A stretch of 55,159 bases of DNA, from assembly GCA_024636675.1 (NCBI GenBank), contig JAGXGM010000034.1:1-55159 (forward strand). Direction: 5' to 3'. This DNA comes from Hydrogenophilales bacterium. Lineage in GTDB: Bacteria; Pseudomonadota; Gammaproteobacteria; Burkholderiales; Thiobacillaceae. Below the pieces are notes generated by a model. The model did not search any database and was not told where the DNA came from. It worked only from the letters and a program-made list of their open reading frames with translations. This document shows, in pieces, positions 8,801 to 20,012 of the stretch. Position 1 is the first letter of the stretch. Every line of letters starts with the position of its first letter. The position numbers and the translations under genes are program-made.

Positions 8801-9367
8801 TCAATCCGCTTTCTGCATCGCCTCGCGGATCACCCGGAATATCTCGCGGAAGGCCTTCGGCGGCTTGTTGCGCGCCGCCTCGTCGCGCGCATTGCGGATG
8901 ACCTGCCGCAGATGCGTGGCGTCGGTGTCGGGATATTTGTTGAGGAAAAGCGTCAGCGCCTCGTTGTCGGCGATGAGCTTGTCGCGCCATTTCTCGGCCT
9001 GGTGCAGCTTGGCGGTTTCCGCCGCCGACGCCCCGCTGAAGACGTCGAGCTGGGCCTGGATCGGCGCCGGATCGAGGCTCCGCATCAGCTTGCCGATATA
9101 TTGCTTCTGCCGCCGCAGCGCGCTGTTCTGGGTGATCTTGCGGCAGGCGGCCACCGCCGCGCGCAACTCGTCCGGCAGTTCAATGCGCTTGAACTGCCCT
9201 TCGGGCAGCTTGACCAGCAGGGTGCCGAGGTCCTGCAGGGCCTCGACATCGCGTTTTTTCTGGCTCTTGCTGGGGCCGTCATAAACATCATCGGGGTCGA
9301 ATTCCAACTCTGCATCGGGGTCGATCAGGCGCACGGCGGGTCTTTCGGTTGCTGTTATTATCGTCAT
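8801..9367 (-). CDS. darP: Ribosome biogenesis factor DarP (YjgA, DUF615)
   Basis: 188 residues matching the YjgA/DarP family: an acidic N terminus, a basic GPSKSQKKRD segment, and the helical core with ELPDELRAAV, RRQKQYIGKLMR and a C-terminal KAFREIFRVIRE. DarP binds late large-subunit precursors and promotes 50S maturation. It lies back to back with pmbA, the same arrangement as in Escherichia coli, which strengthens the call. The shared 71-base divergent region must hold both promoters. Confidence 0.93.
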   Translation of the reverse strand: MTIITATERPAVRLIDPDAELEFDPDDVYDGPSKSQKKRDVEALQDLGTLLVKLPEGQFKRIELPDELRAAVAACRKITQNSALRRQKQYIGKLMRSLDPAPIQAQLDVFSGASAAETAKLHQAEKWRDKLIADNEALTLFLNKYPDTDATHLRQVIRNARDEAARNKPPKAFREIFRVIREAMQKAD

Positions 9368-9438
9368 TGTAGTTTCTGCCCAGACAAAACGTGCCGATTC
9401 GAACCGTATTGCGCCCCTTTCTCCTTTTATAAGCCGAC

Positions 9439-10779
9439 ATGTCCCGCTCCCAATTCAGCTATACCCGCGACCAGCTCATTGCCCTGTCCCAACTCGTCAT
9501 CGAGCACGCCGCCCGGCAGGGCGCCACCGCCGCCGACACCGAGATGTCCGAGGGTGTCGGGCAGAGCGTCAGCGTGCGCCAGGGTGAAATCGAAACCATC
9601 GAATACAACAAGGACAAGGGTGCGGGCGTCACGGTCTACATCGGTCAGCGGCGCGGTCATGCCTCGACCTCGGATCTGTCGGAAGCGGCACTGAAGAGCG
9701 CGGTGGAAAAGGCGCTCACCATTGCCCGCTACACCGCCGAAGACGACGCGGCCGGCCTGCCCGACCCCGAGCGGCTGGCGAAGGACGTGCCCGACCTCGA
9801 CCTCTACCATCCGTGGCCGCTTTCCGTCGAAGAAGCCGCCGAACGTGCGCGCGCCTGCGAAGCGGCTGCGCTGGCGGTGGACAAGCGGCTGACCAACTCC
9901 GAAGGCGCCGGCGTCAGCCTCCACACCTCGCAGTTCATCTTCGCCAACAGCCTCGGTTTCTGCAACGGCTACGCCGGCTCGCGCCACGGCATGTCGGTCG
10001 CCGTCATCGGCGAAGACAAGGGCGGCATGCAACGTGACTACTGGTACACCAGTGCGCGCAACGCAAATGACCTGGACTCCGCAGAAACCGTCGGCCGCAT
10101 CGCCGGCACCCGCACGGTGCGCCGGCTCAATGGCCGCAAGCTCGACACCCGCACCTGCCCGGTGGTTTTCGAGGCGCAGATCGCCACCGGCCTGATCGGC
10201 AACTTCGTCGCCGCAGTGTCGGGCGGCAGCCTCTACCGCAAGTCGTCGTTCCTGCTCGACAGCCTGGGCCAGCATGTGTTCGCCCCGCTGGTGACCATCC
10301 GCGAGCAGCCCTTGATTCCCGGTGGCCTCGGCAGCGCGCCGTTCGACAGCGAAGGCGTCGCCTGCCTCGAACGCGACGTCGTCAAGGACGGCGTATTGCA
10401 GGGTTATTTCCTGTCGACCTACTCGGCGAAAAAGCTCGGCATGACAACGACCGGCAACGCCGGCGGCAGCCACAACCTCATCGTCACCCCCGGCGAGCAC
10501 GATCTCGACGGCCTGCTCAAACAGATGGGCACGGGTCTGCTGGTCACCGAACTGCTCGGCCAGGGCGCCAACATGGTCACCGGCGACTATTCGCGCGGCG
10601 CCGCCGGTTTCTGGGTGGAAAACGGCGAAATCCAGTACCCGGTCGAGGAAGTCACCATCGCCGGCAACCTCGCCGAGATGTTCAAGGGCATCGTCGGCAT
10701 CGGCCGTGACATCGAGCGACGCGGCTCGAAGCAGGTCGGCTCCATCCTGATCGACCGGATGACGGTGGCGGGCAACTAA
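9439..10779 (+). CDS. pmbA: Metalloprotease subunit PmbA/TldE
   Basis: 446 residues of the TldD/PmbA (U62) family. It has the ExxxxR-type N-terminal segment (SVSVRQGEIETIEYN), the central GRxxxT-like region and the C-terminal QGANMVTGDYSRGAAGFWVENGE signature (family position about 375-400). PmbA is the non-catalytic partner of TldD in a heterodimeric protease that trims modified peptides and antitoxins. TldD itself is not in this window. The stop codon touches the ATG of the following GDSL esterase with no gap, so they share a message. Confidence 0.93.
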   Translation: MSRSQFSYTRDQLIALSQLVIEHAARQGATAADTEMSEGVGQSVSVRQGEIETIEYNKDKGAGVTVYIGQRRGHASTSDLSEAALKSAVEKALTIARYTAEDDAAGLPDPERLAKDVPDLDLYHPWPLSVEEAAERARACEAAALAVDKRLTNSEGAGVSLHTSQFIFANSLGFCNGYAGSRHGMSVAVIGEDKGGMQRDYWYTSARNANDLDSAETVGRIAGTRTVRRLNGRKLDTRTCPVVFEAQIATGLIGNFVAAVSGGSLYRKSSFLLDSLGQHVFAPLVTIREQPLIPGGLGSAPFDSEGVACLERDVVKDGVLQGYFLSTYSAKKLGMTTTGNAGGSHNLIVTPGEHDLDGLLKQMGTGLLVTELLGQGANMVTGDYSRGAAGFWVENGEIQYPVEEVTIAGNLAEMFKGIVGIGRDIERRGSKQVGSILIDRMTVAGN

Positions 10780-11391
10780 ATGCTTTCTGCGCAGCGTTTC
10801 CTCGTTGCGCTGGTCGCTCTTTTCCTGCTCGCCGCGTGCGAGCGCGCGCCGACGCTGCTCAAGCTCGACTCGCACGACGTCATCGTCGCCTTCGGCGACA
10901 GTCTCACCCACGGCACCGGCGCTGGCAGCGAGGCCGCCTACCCGGCGGTGCTGGCAACGCTGACCGGCCGCACCGTGATCAACGCCGGCGTGGCCGGCGA
11001 CACCACGACCAGCGGTCTCGAGCGACTGCCCGAGGTGCTGGCCGAGCACCGGCCGCGGCTGGTGCTGCTGTGCCTGGGCGGCAACGACATGCTGAGAAAG
11101 CACCCTGCTGCTGTCACCGAGAACAACCTGCGCCTGCTGATACAGACCATCCGCGCCAGCGGCGCCGAGGTCATGCTGATCGCGGTGCCGGCACCGAAGC
11201 TGTTCGGCGGCGCGCCGGATTTCTACGCACGCATCGCCGAGGACATGGGGCTGCCGCTGGAAGCCGACGTCTTCAACGACGTGCTAAAGGACAGTCGCCT
11301 CAAGTCCGACCCTATCCACGCCAACGCCGCCGGCTATCGCGTCGTCGCCGAGCGGCTGGCCGAATTCCTGCGCGAGGCCGGCGCGCTGTGA
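10780..11391 (+). CDS. Lipoprotein GDSL-type esterase (TesA-like)
   Basis: 203 residues with a lipoprotein signal (LLAAC, Cys20) and the SGNH-hydrolase blocks: GDSLTHG (39-45, nucleophile Ser41), the oxyanion glycine in AGVAGD, GGND with N102, and D177-x-x-H180 in DPIHAN. It is thus an outer-membrane or periplasmic lipid-anchored esterase or thioesterase/lysophospholipase of the TesA/arylesterase group. It starts immediately after the pmbA stop and its own stop overlaps the GTG of dctQ (GTGA), so it sits in a tight run of co-translated genes. Confidence 0.9.
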   Translation: MLSAQRFLVALVALFLLAACERAPTLLKLDSHDVIVAFGDSLTHGTGAGSEAAYPAVLATLTGRTVINAGVAGDTTTSGLERLPEVLAEHRPRLVLLCLGGNDMLRKHPAAVTENNLRLLIQTIRASGAEVMLIAVPAPKLFGGAPDFYARIAEDMGLPLEADVFNDVLKDSRLKSDPIHANAAGYRVVAERLAEFLREAGAL

Positions 11392-11927
11392 AGGCCCTGC
11401 TCGCGCTGGCGCGCGCCATCGACGCACTGACCGAGCGCGTCGGCCGCGTCGTCATCTGGCTGGTGCTGGTCGCCACCCTGATTTCGGCGGGCAACGCGCT
11501 CAGCCGCTATCTGCTCGGCGCGAGTTCCAACGCCTGGCTGGAAATCCAGTGGTATCTGTTTGGCGCGATGTTCCTGCTGGCGGCGGGCTACACGCTGAAA
11601 CACAACGGCCACGTGCGCATCGACATTTTCTACAACCGCCTGGGCGCGCGCGGGCAGGCCTGGATCGACCTCGCCGGCGGCCTGCTGTTTTTGCTGCCGA
11701 TGGCCGTGCTGCTCATGTGGCTGGCATGGCCGATGTTCCATGAGGCCTGGATCACGCAGGAAATGTCGCCCGATGCCGGCGGCCTGCTGCGCTGGCCGGT
11801 GAAACTCTTGCTGCCCGTCGGTTTCGGCCTGCTCGCCCTGCAGGGGGTGGCTGAAGTCATCAAGCGGATCGGCGTGCTGTCCGGACATCTCGTGCTGCCG
11901 CGCGAAGCGCCGGAAGAGGAAGTCTGA
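11388..11927 (+). CDS. dctQ: TRAP transporter small membrane subunit (DctQ)
   Basis: 179 residues with four membrane helices and the DctQ pattern (YLLGASSNAWLEIQWYLFG, HVRIDIFY). The frame is open far upstream, but the protein clearly begins at the GTG at 11388, which overlaps the previous stop as GTGA; this start gives the first helix directly. It pairs with the large subunit that follows (TGATG overlap). The family type (mannitol/chloroaromatic-like TRAP) agrees with the separately located binding protein at 24771-25841. Substrate unknown. Confidence 0.9.
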   Translation: MKALLALARAIDALTERVGRVVIWLVLVATLISAGNALSRYLLGASSNAWLEIQWYLFGAMFLLAAGYTLKHNGHVRIDIFYNRLGARGQAWIDLAGGLLFLLPMAVLLMWLAWPMFHEAWITQEMSPDAGGLLRWPVKLLLPVGFGLLALQGVAEVIKRIGVLSGHLVLPREAPEEEV

Positions 11928-13333
11928 TGGGCGCCGCCTCGCTGGAACTGCTCGCGCCGCTGATGTTTCTCGGCTTGGTCGCCTTCCTGCTGCTGGGCTA
12001 TCCGGTCGCGTTCGCGCTCGCCGCCAACGGCCTCCTGTTCGCCGGCATCGGCATCGCCGCGGGGTTTTTCGACCTCTCGCTGCTGCAGGCGCTCCCCGAG
12101 CGTGTCTATGGCATTGTCGCCAATCCGACGCTCCTGGCGATTCCCTTCTTCGCTTTCATGGGGCTGATTCTCGAGCGCTCCGGCATGGCCGAAGATCTGC
12201 TCGACACCATCGGCCAGCTGTTCGGCTCACTGCGCGGCGGCCTCGCCTACGCGGTGATTCTGGTCGGCGGTCTGCTCGCGGCCACCACCGGCGTGGTCGC
12301 CGCCACCGTCATCGCGATGGGCCTGATCTCACTGCCGGTGATGCTGCGCTACGGCTACGACAAGCGGCTGGCGTCCGGCGTCATCGCCGCCTCCGGCACG
12401 CTGGCGCAGATCGTGCCGCCCTCGCTGGTGCTTATCGTGCTGGCCGACCAGCTCGGTGTTTCGGTCGGTGCCATGTACAAGGGCGCGCTCGTCCCGGGCC
12501 TGTCGCTGGTGGGGCTGTACCTGCTCTATGTATTCGGCGTGACGCTGCTCCGGCCGCACGCCGCCCCCGCCATGCCGGCCTCGGCCCGCACCCTGCACGG
12601 GTCGGCGCTGCTGCTGCGCGTGCTGACCACGCTGGTGCCGCCACTGGTGCTGATCTTCCTGGTGCTCGGCACCATCTTTCTCGGCGTTGCCACCCCGACC
12701 GAAGGCGGCGCGATGGGCGCGGCCGGCGCACTGCTGCTGGCGTGGGCGCGCGGGCGTCTGTCCCGCCTGCAGCTCACCCAGGCGATGGACAGCACCACCA
12801 AGCTCACCACCTTCGTCATCTTCATCCTGATCGGCTCGACCATCTTCACCCTGGTGTTCCGCGGGCTCGACGGCGACCTCTGGGTCGAGCACCTGTTCGA
12901 CCAGCTGCCCGGCGGCGTGCTCGGCTTTCTCATCGTGATCAATCTGATGGTGTTCACGCTGGCGTTCTTCCTCGACTTCTTCGAGATTGCCTTCATCGTG
13001 GTGCCGCTGGTTGCGCCCATCGCCACCAAGCTCGGCATCGACCCGATCTGGTTCGGCGTCATGCTCGCGGTCAACATGCAAACCGCCTTCATGCACCCGC
13101 CGTTCGGCTTCGCCCTGTTCTACCTGAAGAGCGTCGCGCCGAAGTCGATCCGCACCGCCGACATCTACTGGGGCGCCATTCCCTTCCTGGTCATCCAGCT
13201 CGTCATGGTCGCAGTCGTGCTGGCCTTCCCGCAGGTGGTGCTGCGCGATGCGCCCGCGGACGCCAGCAGCGTCACCGAAATCCCCATCGAGGTCGATCCC
13301 GATGCCTACTACCTGCCGGCCGAGTGGCGCTGA
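11927..13333 (+). CDS. dctM: TRAP transporter large permease subunit (DctM)
   Basis: 468 residues, about 12 hydrophobic segments, DctM/UIT family. It includes the first-helix motif FLGLVAFLLLGYPVAFALA and the conserved region SGTLAQIVPPSLVLIVLADQ, with PTEGGAMGA later. It forms the Na+-coupled elevator domain that works with DctQ and a periplasmic DctP. The start overlaps the dctQ stop by one base. No dctP follows: the operon ends here and a plausible partner lies about 11 kb downstream on the other strand. Confidence 0.95.
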   Translation: MGAASLELLAPLMFLGLVAFLLLGYPVAFALAANGLLFAGIGIAAGFFDLSLLQALPERVYGIVANPTLLAIPFFAFMGLILERSGMAEDLLDTIGQLFGSLRGGLAYAVILVGGLLAATTGVVAATVIAMGLISLPVMLRYGYDKRLASGVIAASGTLAQIVPPSLVLIVLADQLGVSVGAMYKGALVPGLSLVGLYLLYVFGVTLLRPHAAPAMPASARTLHGSALLLRVLTTLVPPLVLIFLVLGTIFLGVATPTEGGAMGAAGALLLAWARGRLSRLQLTQAMDSTTKLTTFVIFILIGSTIFTLVFRGLDGDLWVEHLFDQLPGGVLGFLIVINLMVFTLAFFLDFFEIAFIVVPLVAPIATKLGIDPIWFGVMLAVNMQTAFMHPPFGFALFYLKSVAPKSIRTADIYWGAIPFLVIQLVMVAVVLAFPQVVLRDAPADASSVTEIPIEVDPDAYYLPAEWR

Positions 13334-13438
13334 GCCCCGGGTTCGCCCCAGACGAAAAACGTGAGAAAATGACTCACTTCGCGCATCGCCTGTCAGATGC
13401 GCGTCAAATGCAAACCTCACACTCCAGGGACCGAATCC

Positions 13439-13765
13439 ATGAGCGAACTCATCATTGAAGACCTCGTCGCCGGCAGCGGCGACACCGCCACCGCAGGGCA
13501 AACCGTGACCGTGCACTACACCGGCTGGCTCACCGACGGCAAGAAGTTCGACTCCAGCGTCGACCGCAACGACCCGTTCGAATTCCGCCTCGGCGCAGGG
13601 CAGGTCATTTCCGGCTGGGACCAGGGCGTCGCCGGCATGCAGATCGGCGGCAAGCGCAAGCTCACCATCCCGCCGGAACTGGGCTACGGTTCCCGCGGTG
13701 CCGGCGGCGTGATTCCCCCGAACGCGACACTGGTGTTCGAAGTGGAACTGCTGGGACTTCGCTAA
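13439..13765 (+). CDS. FKBP-type peptidyl-prolyl cis-trans isomerase
   Basis: A 108-residue single-domain [53 protein letters not shown] and FEVELLGL all match the FK506-binding fold with its active-site aromatic residues (Y, F, D, W, Y, F). No signal peptide is present, so it is cytoplasmic. An ATG 42 bases upstream is open, but the start at 13439 has CAGGGA about 9 bases before it and matches the family start. A strong intrinsic terminator follows at 13791-13840. Confidence 0.95.
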   Translation: MSELIIEDLVAGSGDTATAGQTVTVHYTGWLTDGKKFDSSVDRNDPFEFRLGAGQVISGWDQGVAGMQIGGKRKLTIPPELGYGSRGAGGVIPPNATLVFEVELLGLR

Positions 13766-13790
13766 GTCTAACTTTTCAGATTCCAACCAG

Positions 13791-13840
13791 GAGGGAACGG
13801 GACAAGCCGCACCGGCTGCCCCGTTCCCTCTTGTGCTTTT
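13791..13840 (+). terminator. Rho-independent terminator after the FKBP gene
   Basis: A perfect 11-bp stem (13791-13801 pairing with 13820-13830), with a further inner helix (AGCCG/CGGCT), is followed by a T-rich run at 13831-13840. It lies 25 bases after the FKBP stop and upstream of the ygiQ-like gene, separating the two transcripts. Confidence 0.9.
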
Positions 13841-13858
13841 ACAGACGGGTAACCCCCC

Positions 13859-16231
<2,373 letters not shown>

Positions 16232-16284
16232 CCTTTGTCCGCTTCTTGCCACTTTGTATCTTGTAACTTGTTTTGCCTCTCGAC

Positions 16285-16605
16285 ATGACTCCCAGCGACC
16301 TCCTCCGCGCCAAGCTCAACCTCGAAACCGCTCAGCTCGCCTGGCCCGAGCTCGAACGCCACTTCGCGCGCGGCGACGTCATCAAGGTCGCCGTTGGCGT
16401 CGACCTGATCGATGCCGCCCTGCACATGGCCGAGAACGACGCGGCGACGGTGCAGGCCTGGCTCGCCGACGGCCGCCTCGCGCGCGCCGAACTGAGTGAT
16501 GCCGAGGGCTGGCACGCGCGCCAGCCGATGTTCTGGGCAGTGGTGGTGGCGCCGTGGGTACTGGTGCAGGAAGTGCCGAAGCAACCGGCGTCGCAATCCG
16601 CCTGA
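16285..16605 (+). CDS. DUF2288 family protein
   Basis: 106 residues matching the small DUF2288 family (LNLETAQLAWPELERHFARG, VGVDLIDAALHMAEND, PMFWAVVVAPWVLVQE). No signal peptide or membrane segment; the function is unknown. A TTG 12 bases upstream is in frame, but the ATG at 16285 gives the family N terminus. A perfect 19-bp stem terminator starts five bases after the stop and also faces the convergent DUF302 gene. Confidence 0.8.
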   Translation: MTPSDLLRAKLNLETAQLAWPELERHFARGDVIKVAVGVDLIDAALHMAENDAATVQAWLADGRLARAELSDAEGWHARQPMFWAVVVAPWVLVQEVPKQPASQSA

Positions 16606-16609
16606 ATGA

Positions 16610-16651
16610 CGCCCACAAAAAAGCCCGCTGACGCGGGCTTTTTTGTGGGCG
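16610..16651. terminator. Bidirectional intrinsic terminator
   Basis: A perfect 19-bp stem with a 4-base loop: arm 16610-16628, loop 16629-16632, arm 16633-16651. Each arm contains a six-base A or T run, so it yields a U-tract in both directions. It separates the converging DUF2288 and DUF302 genes. Confidence 0.95.
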
Positions 16652-16659
16652 CAAACCGC

Positions 16660-17055
16660 TCAGGCGGCCAGGCTGTCCTTCACCCGCACCAGACGCGCGC
16701 GCGCATCGGTTGCCACGCCATGCACGGCCGGGTTGCTTACCAGCTTCTGCATGATGCCGGGGTCGAGGAAGGACACCGTCACCTTGCCGTCTTCCTCTTC
16801 GCGCACCACGACGTTGCACGGCAGCAGCATGCCGACGTCGGGTTCGGCACCGATGGCCTGGTTTGCCAGCGTCGGGTTGCAGGCGCCCAGGATGCGATAG
16901 GGGCGCATGTCGACGTCGATCTTGGCCTTCATGGTGGCTTTCACATCGATGTCGGTCAGCACGCCGAAGCCTTCGGTCTTCAGCGCGGCGGTGACTTTAT
17001 CGATGGCAGCGTCGAAAGGACCGCTGATCTGGGTGTCGAATCCGTATTCACTCAT
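16660..17055 (-). CDS. DUF302 domain protein
   Basis: 131 residues that are almost entirely one DUF302 domain: the [21 protein letters not shown] strand-helix pattern, the [14 protein letters not shown] signature and the [21 protein letters not shown] core. DUF302 proteins are small, soluble and often found near cytochromes or sulfur genes, but no biochemical role is established. An AGGAG ribosome site sits 8 bases before the ATG. The cytochrome c gene upstream on the same strand is separated by an inverted repeat (17093-17102 with 17115-17124). Confidence 0.85.
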   Translation of the reverse strand: MSEYGFDTQISGPFDAAIDKVTAALKTEGFGVLTDIDVKATMKAKIDVDMRPYRILGACNPTLANQAIGAEPDVGMLLPCNVVVREEEDGKVTVSFLDPGIMQKLVSNPAVHGVATDARARLVRVKDSLAA

Positions 17056-17092
17056 GGGGTTTACTCCTGATTGGGTTGTTCAATGGTGTCAT

Positions 17093-17124
17093 TTTACCTG
17101 CCCTGCCGGCTGGCGGCAGGTAAA
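17093..17124. repeat. Inverted repeat between cytochrome c and DUF302 genes
   Basis: Arms TTTACCTGCC (17093-17102) and GGCAGGTAAA (17115-17124) are perfectly complementary around a GC-rich 12-base loop. It lies just after the stop of the cytochrome c gene, so it may be a weak terminator or mRNA-stabilising hairpin. There is no T run after it on the minus strand. Confidence 0.6.
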
Positions 17125-17128
17125 GCAT

Positions 17129-17587
17129 TCAGTCTTCAAACGATTGCCGCTCCATTTTCCACCATAGCTGATAGACCGGGTCGGACCACAAGGTCTTGAT
17201 GTACGCCACCACGTCCTGCATCGCCTGCTCGGAGAGCTTGCCGTTCCAGGCGGGCATGTTGCCCTGCCCGCCGGGGCTGCCGTCGCGGATCATTTCGAGC
17301 AGATCCGCCGTGGGGTGGTGCCAGGCATGGGCACTGTCGTCCAGCGGCGGCGGCGGAAAGCGGCCCTCCGCATCGCGGATGCGCCAGTCGCCGGGCGGCC
17401 CTTTGCCGTCGGCGCCATGGCACGTCATGCAGTGCTGCGTATAGACGGCCTGTCCGCGCGCGATCTGTTGTGCGTCCCGGTAGCGGTCAGGCGGACCGGC
17501 GTCGGCGCCGGAAGACGTGCGTTCGCAAGCGGTCAGTGCCAATACAGCCAGCAAGGCCCCAGCAAGATGCATCTTCATTTTTTTCAT
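17129..17587 (-). CDS. Lipoprotein class I cytochrome c
   Basis: 152 residues with a lipoprotein signal (LALTAC, Cys21) and one haem site C53-M-T-C-H57. A methionine ligand is probable at M111 in GNMPAWNG. The family is monohaem cytochrome c of the small electron carrier type, here anchored to a membrane and facing the periplasm. The frame is open upstream to 17722, but that part lacks a signal; the ATG at 17587 opens a standard signal sequence. The Mut7-C gene upstream overlaps the extended frame but ends before this start. Confidence 0.9.
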   Translation of the reverse strand: MKKMKMHLAGALLAVLALTACERTSSGADAGPPDRYRDAQQIARGQAVYTQHCMTCHGADGKGPPGDWRIRDAEGRFPPPPLDDSAHAWHHPTADLLEMIRDGSPGGQGNMPAWNGKLSEQAMQDVVAYIKTLWSDPVYQLWWKMERQSFED

Positions 17588-17625
17588 TGATTGGCTTTCG
17601 TGACAGGCAATGACCCGCGCGAGGC

Positions 17626-18387
17626 TCATTCGGTTCCGCCTGCGTCTTCGCTGGACAGCACCCCATCCAGCAGACGCCGCATGTTGTGCCAGTGCGAGCC
17701 TTCCCAATACACCCGCCCGCACGTATCGCAGGTGCTGAAACGCTCATAGAACACCTGCACTCTGGGTGGCAGACGATCCAGCACATCGGCCTTGTCGACC
17801 GGGCGCAGCGGCGTATTGCAGTGCAGACACAAGGTGAACGGCCGCGCGCTGCGCGCCAGGTCCAGTCGTTCGACAATCTCGCGCAGTTGCGCCTCCGATT
17901 TCAGCGCATGCACATAGCAGCCGTGTGTGACCGGGCGGCGCTTCAACAGCTCGCGGTCGCGCGTCAGCACGATGCGACCATCGTGTTCGGCAATCGCCAC
18001 GATTTCGTCGTCGTGAAAATGATTGTCGTACAGCGCATCGAACCCCAGCATGCGCAGCATGCGGGCGAGCCCGCCGAGGTGCGCGTCGGCCACGAAGCGC
18101 GGTTCGCGCAAGGGCCGCTCGCGCAGTCGCAGCAAGGGCGTCACGTCCAGCGCCTCGAAGCGGGGATACACCGCCACCCGGTCGCCGTCCTCGAGCTGCC
18201 GGCTGAAGTCCGCCGACTCGTCATTGACCAGGATCAGCTCCACCTCGGTGTGCGGCACGCCGAGCGCCTCGATCATGTGCTTGGTGGTCGCCGCGCGCGC
18301 GCACGGCACGGTGAATTCCTGCTTGCGCCGGGCCGGCGCGAGAAAGTCGTTCAGTTCTTCATAGAAGCGGAAGGTGGCGTTGACCAT
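17626..18387 (-). CDS. Ubiquitin-like/Mut7-C (PIN-like RNase) fusion protein
   Basis: 253 residues in two parts. Residues 1-85 resemble the beta-grasp 'Mut7-C ubiquitin' domain (RFYEELNDFL, LILVNDESADFSRQLEDGDRVAVYP). Residues 95-250 are a Mut7-C domain: FVADAHLGGLARMLRMLGFD with acidic PIN-type residues, IVLTRDRELLKRR, then a zinc ribbon of two CxxC pairs (CLHC and CDTC). Mut7-C proteins are predicted RNases; the cellular target is unknown. The gene is followed closely by the cytochrome c gene on the same strand, although no functional link is obvious. Confidence 0.85.
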   Translation of the reverse strand: MVNATFRFYEELNDFLAPARRKQEFTVPCARAATTKHMIEALGVPHTEVELILVNDESADFSRQLEDGDRVAVYPRFEALDVTPLLRLRERPLREPRFVADAHLGGLARMLRMLGFDALYDNHFHDDEIVAIAEHDGRIVLTRDRELLKRRPVTHGCYVHALKSEAQLREIVERLDLARSARPFTLCLHCNTPLRPVDKADVLDRLPPRVQVFYERFSTCDTCGRVYWEGSHWHNMRRLLDGVLSSEDAGGTE

Positions 18388-18569
18388 GTGCGGCGGCGTA
18401 TGACGTCAATCAGAATCGAAGCGTGCGGCGGGAATACCTTCCCGTCGACATGGCAACCGGGCAGCCGTCGGCAAGCTTTGCCGGCCTGCGGTCCGGGACT
18501 CGTACATTATGGCCAGCGATCTGCAGAGGATTCAGCGGCGTATCAGTATCAATGCTCGAATGGAATGGC

Positions 18570-20003
18570 CTATTCCGCGATCTGCTGAACCCAAAGCATG
18601 GCGTCGATATGGAAGCCGTTAACCCGCCAGAGATCCAGCCCGACGGCTTGCGCGAGCGCAGCCACATTTTCGTTGTCGGATTGCTCGCAGGCAATCGCCA
18701 AATCCAGGTAGGGCGCATATTTGCCCGCCTGATGAAGCAGCGCTTCATCAACCAGGGGCGGCAGGCTGACCTGCTTCAGCACGGCCTCCATCGGCATGGA
18801 CAGCACGACATCCAGCAGGGAGAACATCCCCGCCACGAACAGTTCATCCCGTTCATCGGAAGACAGGGCATCCTGGGCGCAAAGTTCAGCCAGCCGCGCA
18901 CGAATCAGGGCGTTTTCCATCACCGCCCAATCCAGCCCGGTTGAGTTGCCGCTGGTAAACAGCAAAAGCGTCAGCCAGCGATAAAACTTCTGCCAGCCAA
19001 GCACCATCAGTGCCTGCTCCAGCGTGGCAACCTTGTGCGTCAGCCCCATTCCGGGGGAGTTGATGTAACGCAGCAGCTTGTAGGACAACGCCAGATTCTG
19101 CTTGATCAGGCTGGTCAGTTCGGATCTCTCCGCATCGCTCCGCAGCTTGTTCAGCAGTTCCAGAATCTTGAGGCGGCCCGCATCCACTCTCGGGGCGTCG
19201 AGCTTTTCCCGGCTGGTGATGAAAAGCCCCTGGTAACAAGCAAACGGCAAACCGGTGCAGACGTTGTATTCCTCCAGCGTTTGAATGTTGGTCGCCACGA
19301 ACCGGATTGCCGGGGCCAGCCTGAGCGCGGCATCCATCTGGTCGCTGATGACCGGAATATCGCTGTTGCCGATATCGATAAAAAGAAAATCCGCCAGCGC
19401 CAGAAAGGGCGCCATGCCCGGGTTTTCCACCACGTCCGCGCGCAGGCCCGTGCGATATCCAAGCGCCCGCAAGCGGGCCAGCCCGGCGAGGCTGGACGCC
19501 TGATTGGCGGCGAGTTGCGTGTTGGTACCCACCACATACACGATGCCCTGTGGCTGCGGTTCCTCGAGAAAAGGCATTTCCAGGGAACTGGCCGACACGT
19601 CGACAAAGGCCAGCCGGAATGACAGCAAACGCTGAATCCCCTTGTCTTGCAGATTGCGCACCAGCACCTTGTCATACAGGCGCTGCATGCTGATGCTGGA
19701 GGCCCGCACCCGCGGGTTGATCTTGTACCCAAGGCTCAGGGTATACCCCGCCACCCGCTTGTTCTTCCCCAGCACGGCTTCACGACACACGATCGACTTG
19801 GCGGGCGGGGACGCCAGCGGGCTGGTCGAATGGGTCGAGACCTGGACGGGCGCGTTATCCACCTCGCTCACCAGCGGCGCAACGGCATTCAGCTTGCGAA
19901 AAGCGGCCTCCTGGGCCAGCGACGCGAACAGGCCGTCACGCTCGGCAGCTTTGCGCCGGGCGGCCTTGTTGCCTGCAAACATTCTGATAATACGATCCAG
20001 CAT
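18570..20003 (-). CDS. EAL-like/HDOD signalling protein (YuxH type)
   Basis: About 477 residues. The N-terminal half has the layout of an EAL domain (REAVLGKNKRVAGYTLSL, FVDVSASSLEMPFL, FLFIDIGNS) but lacks ExLxR and DDFG, so it is a degenerate, probably non-catalytic domain. The C-terminal half is an HDOD domain (LKILELLNKLRSD, YKLLRYINSPGMGL, VATLEQALMVLGWQKFYRWL). Such proteins are scaffolds or sensors in c-di-GMP-linked regulation. Two ATGs are possible: GGGGA lies 9 bases before the one at 20003 but overlaps poorly with the one at 20012, so 20003 is preferred. Confidence 0.88.
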   Translation of the reverse strand: MLDRIIRMFAGNKAARRKAAERDGLFASLAQEAAFRKLNAVAPLVSEVDNAPVQVSTHSTSPLASPPAKSIVCREAVLGKNKRVAGYTLSLGYKINPRVRASSISMQRLYDKVLVRNLQDKGIQRLLSFRLAFVDVSASSLEMPFLEEPQPQGIVYVVGTNTQLAANQASSLAGLARLRALGYRTGLRADVVENPGMAPFLALADFLFIDIGNSDIPVISDQMDAALRLAPAIRFVATNIQTLEEYNVCTGLPFACYQGLFITSREKLDAPRVDAGRLKILELLNKLRSDAERSELTSLIKQNLALSYKLLRYINSPGMGLTHKVATLEQALMVLGWQKFYRWLTLLLFTSGNSTGLDWAVMENALIRARLAELCAQDALSSDERDELFVAGMFSLLDVVLSMPMEAVLKQVSLPPLVDEALLHQAGKYAPYLDLAIACEQSDNENVAALAQAVGLDLWRVNGFHIDAMLWVQQIAE

Positions 20004-20012
20004 CAAAGCCAT

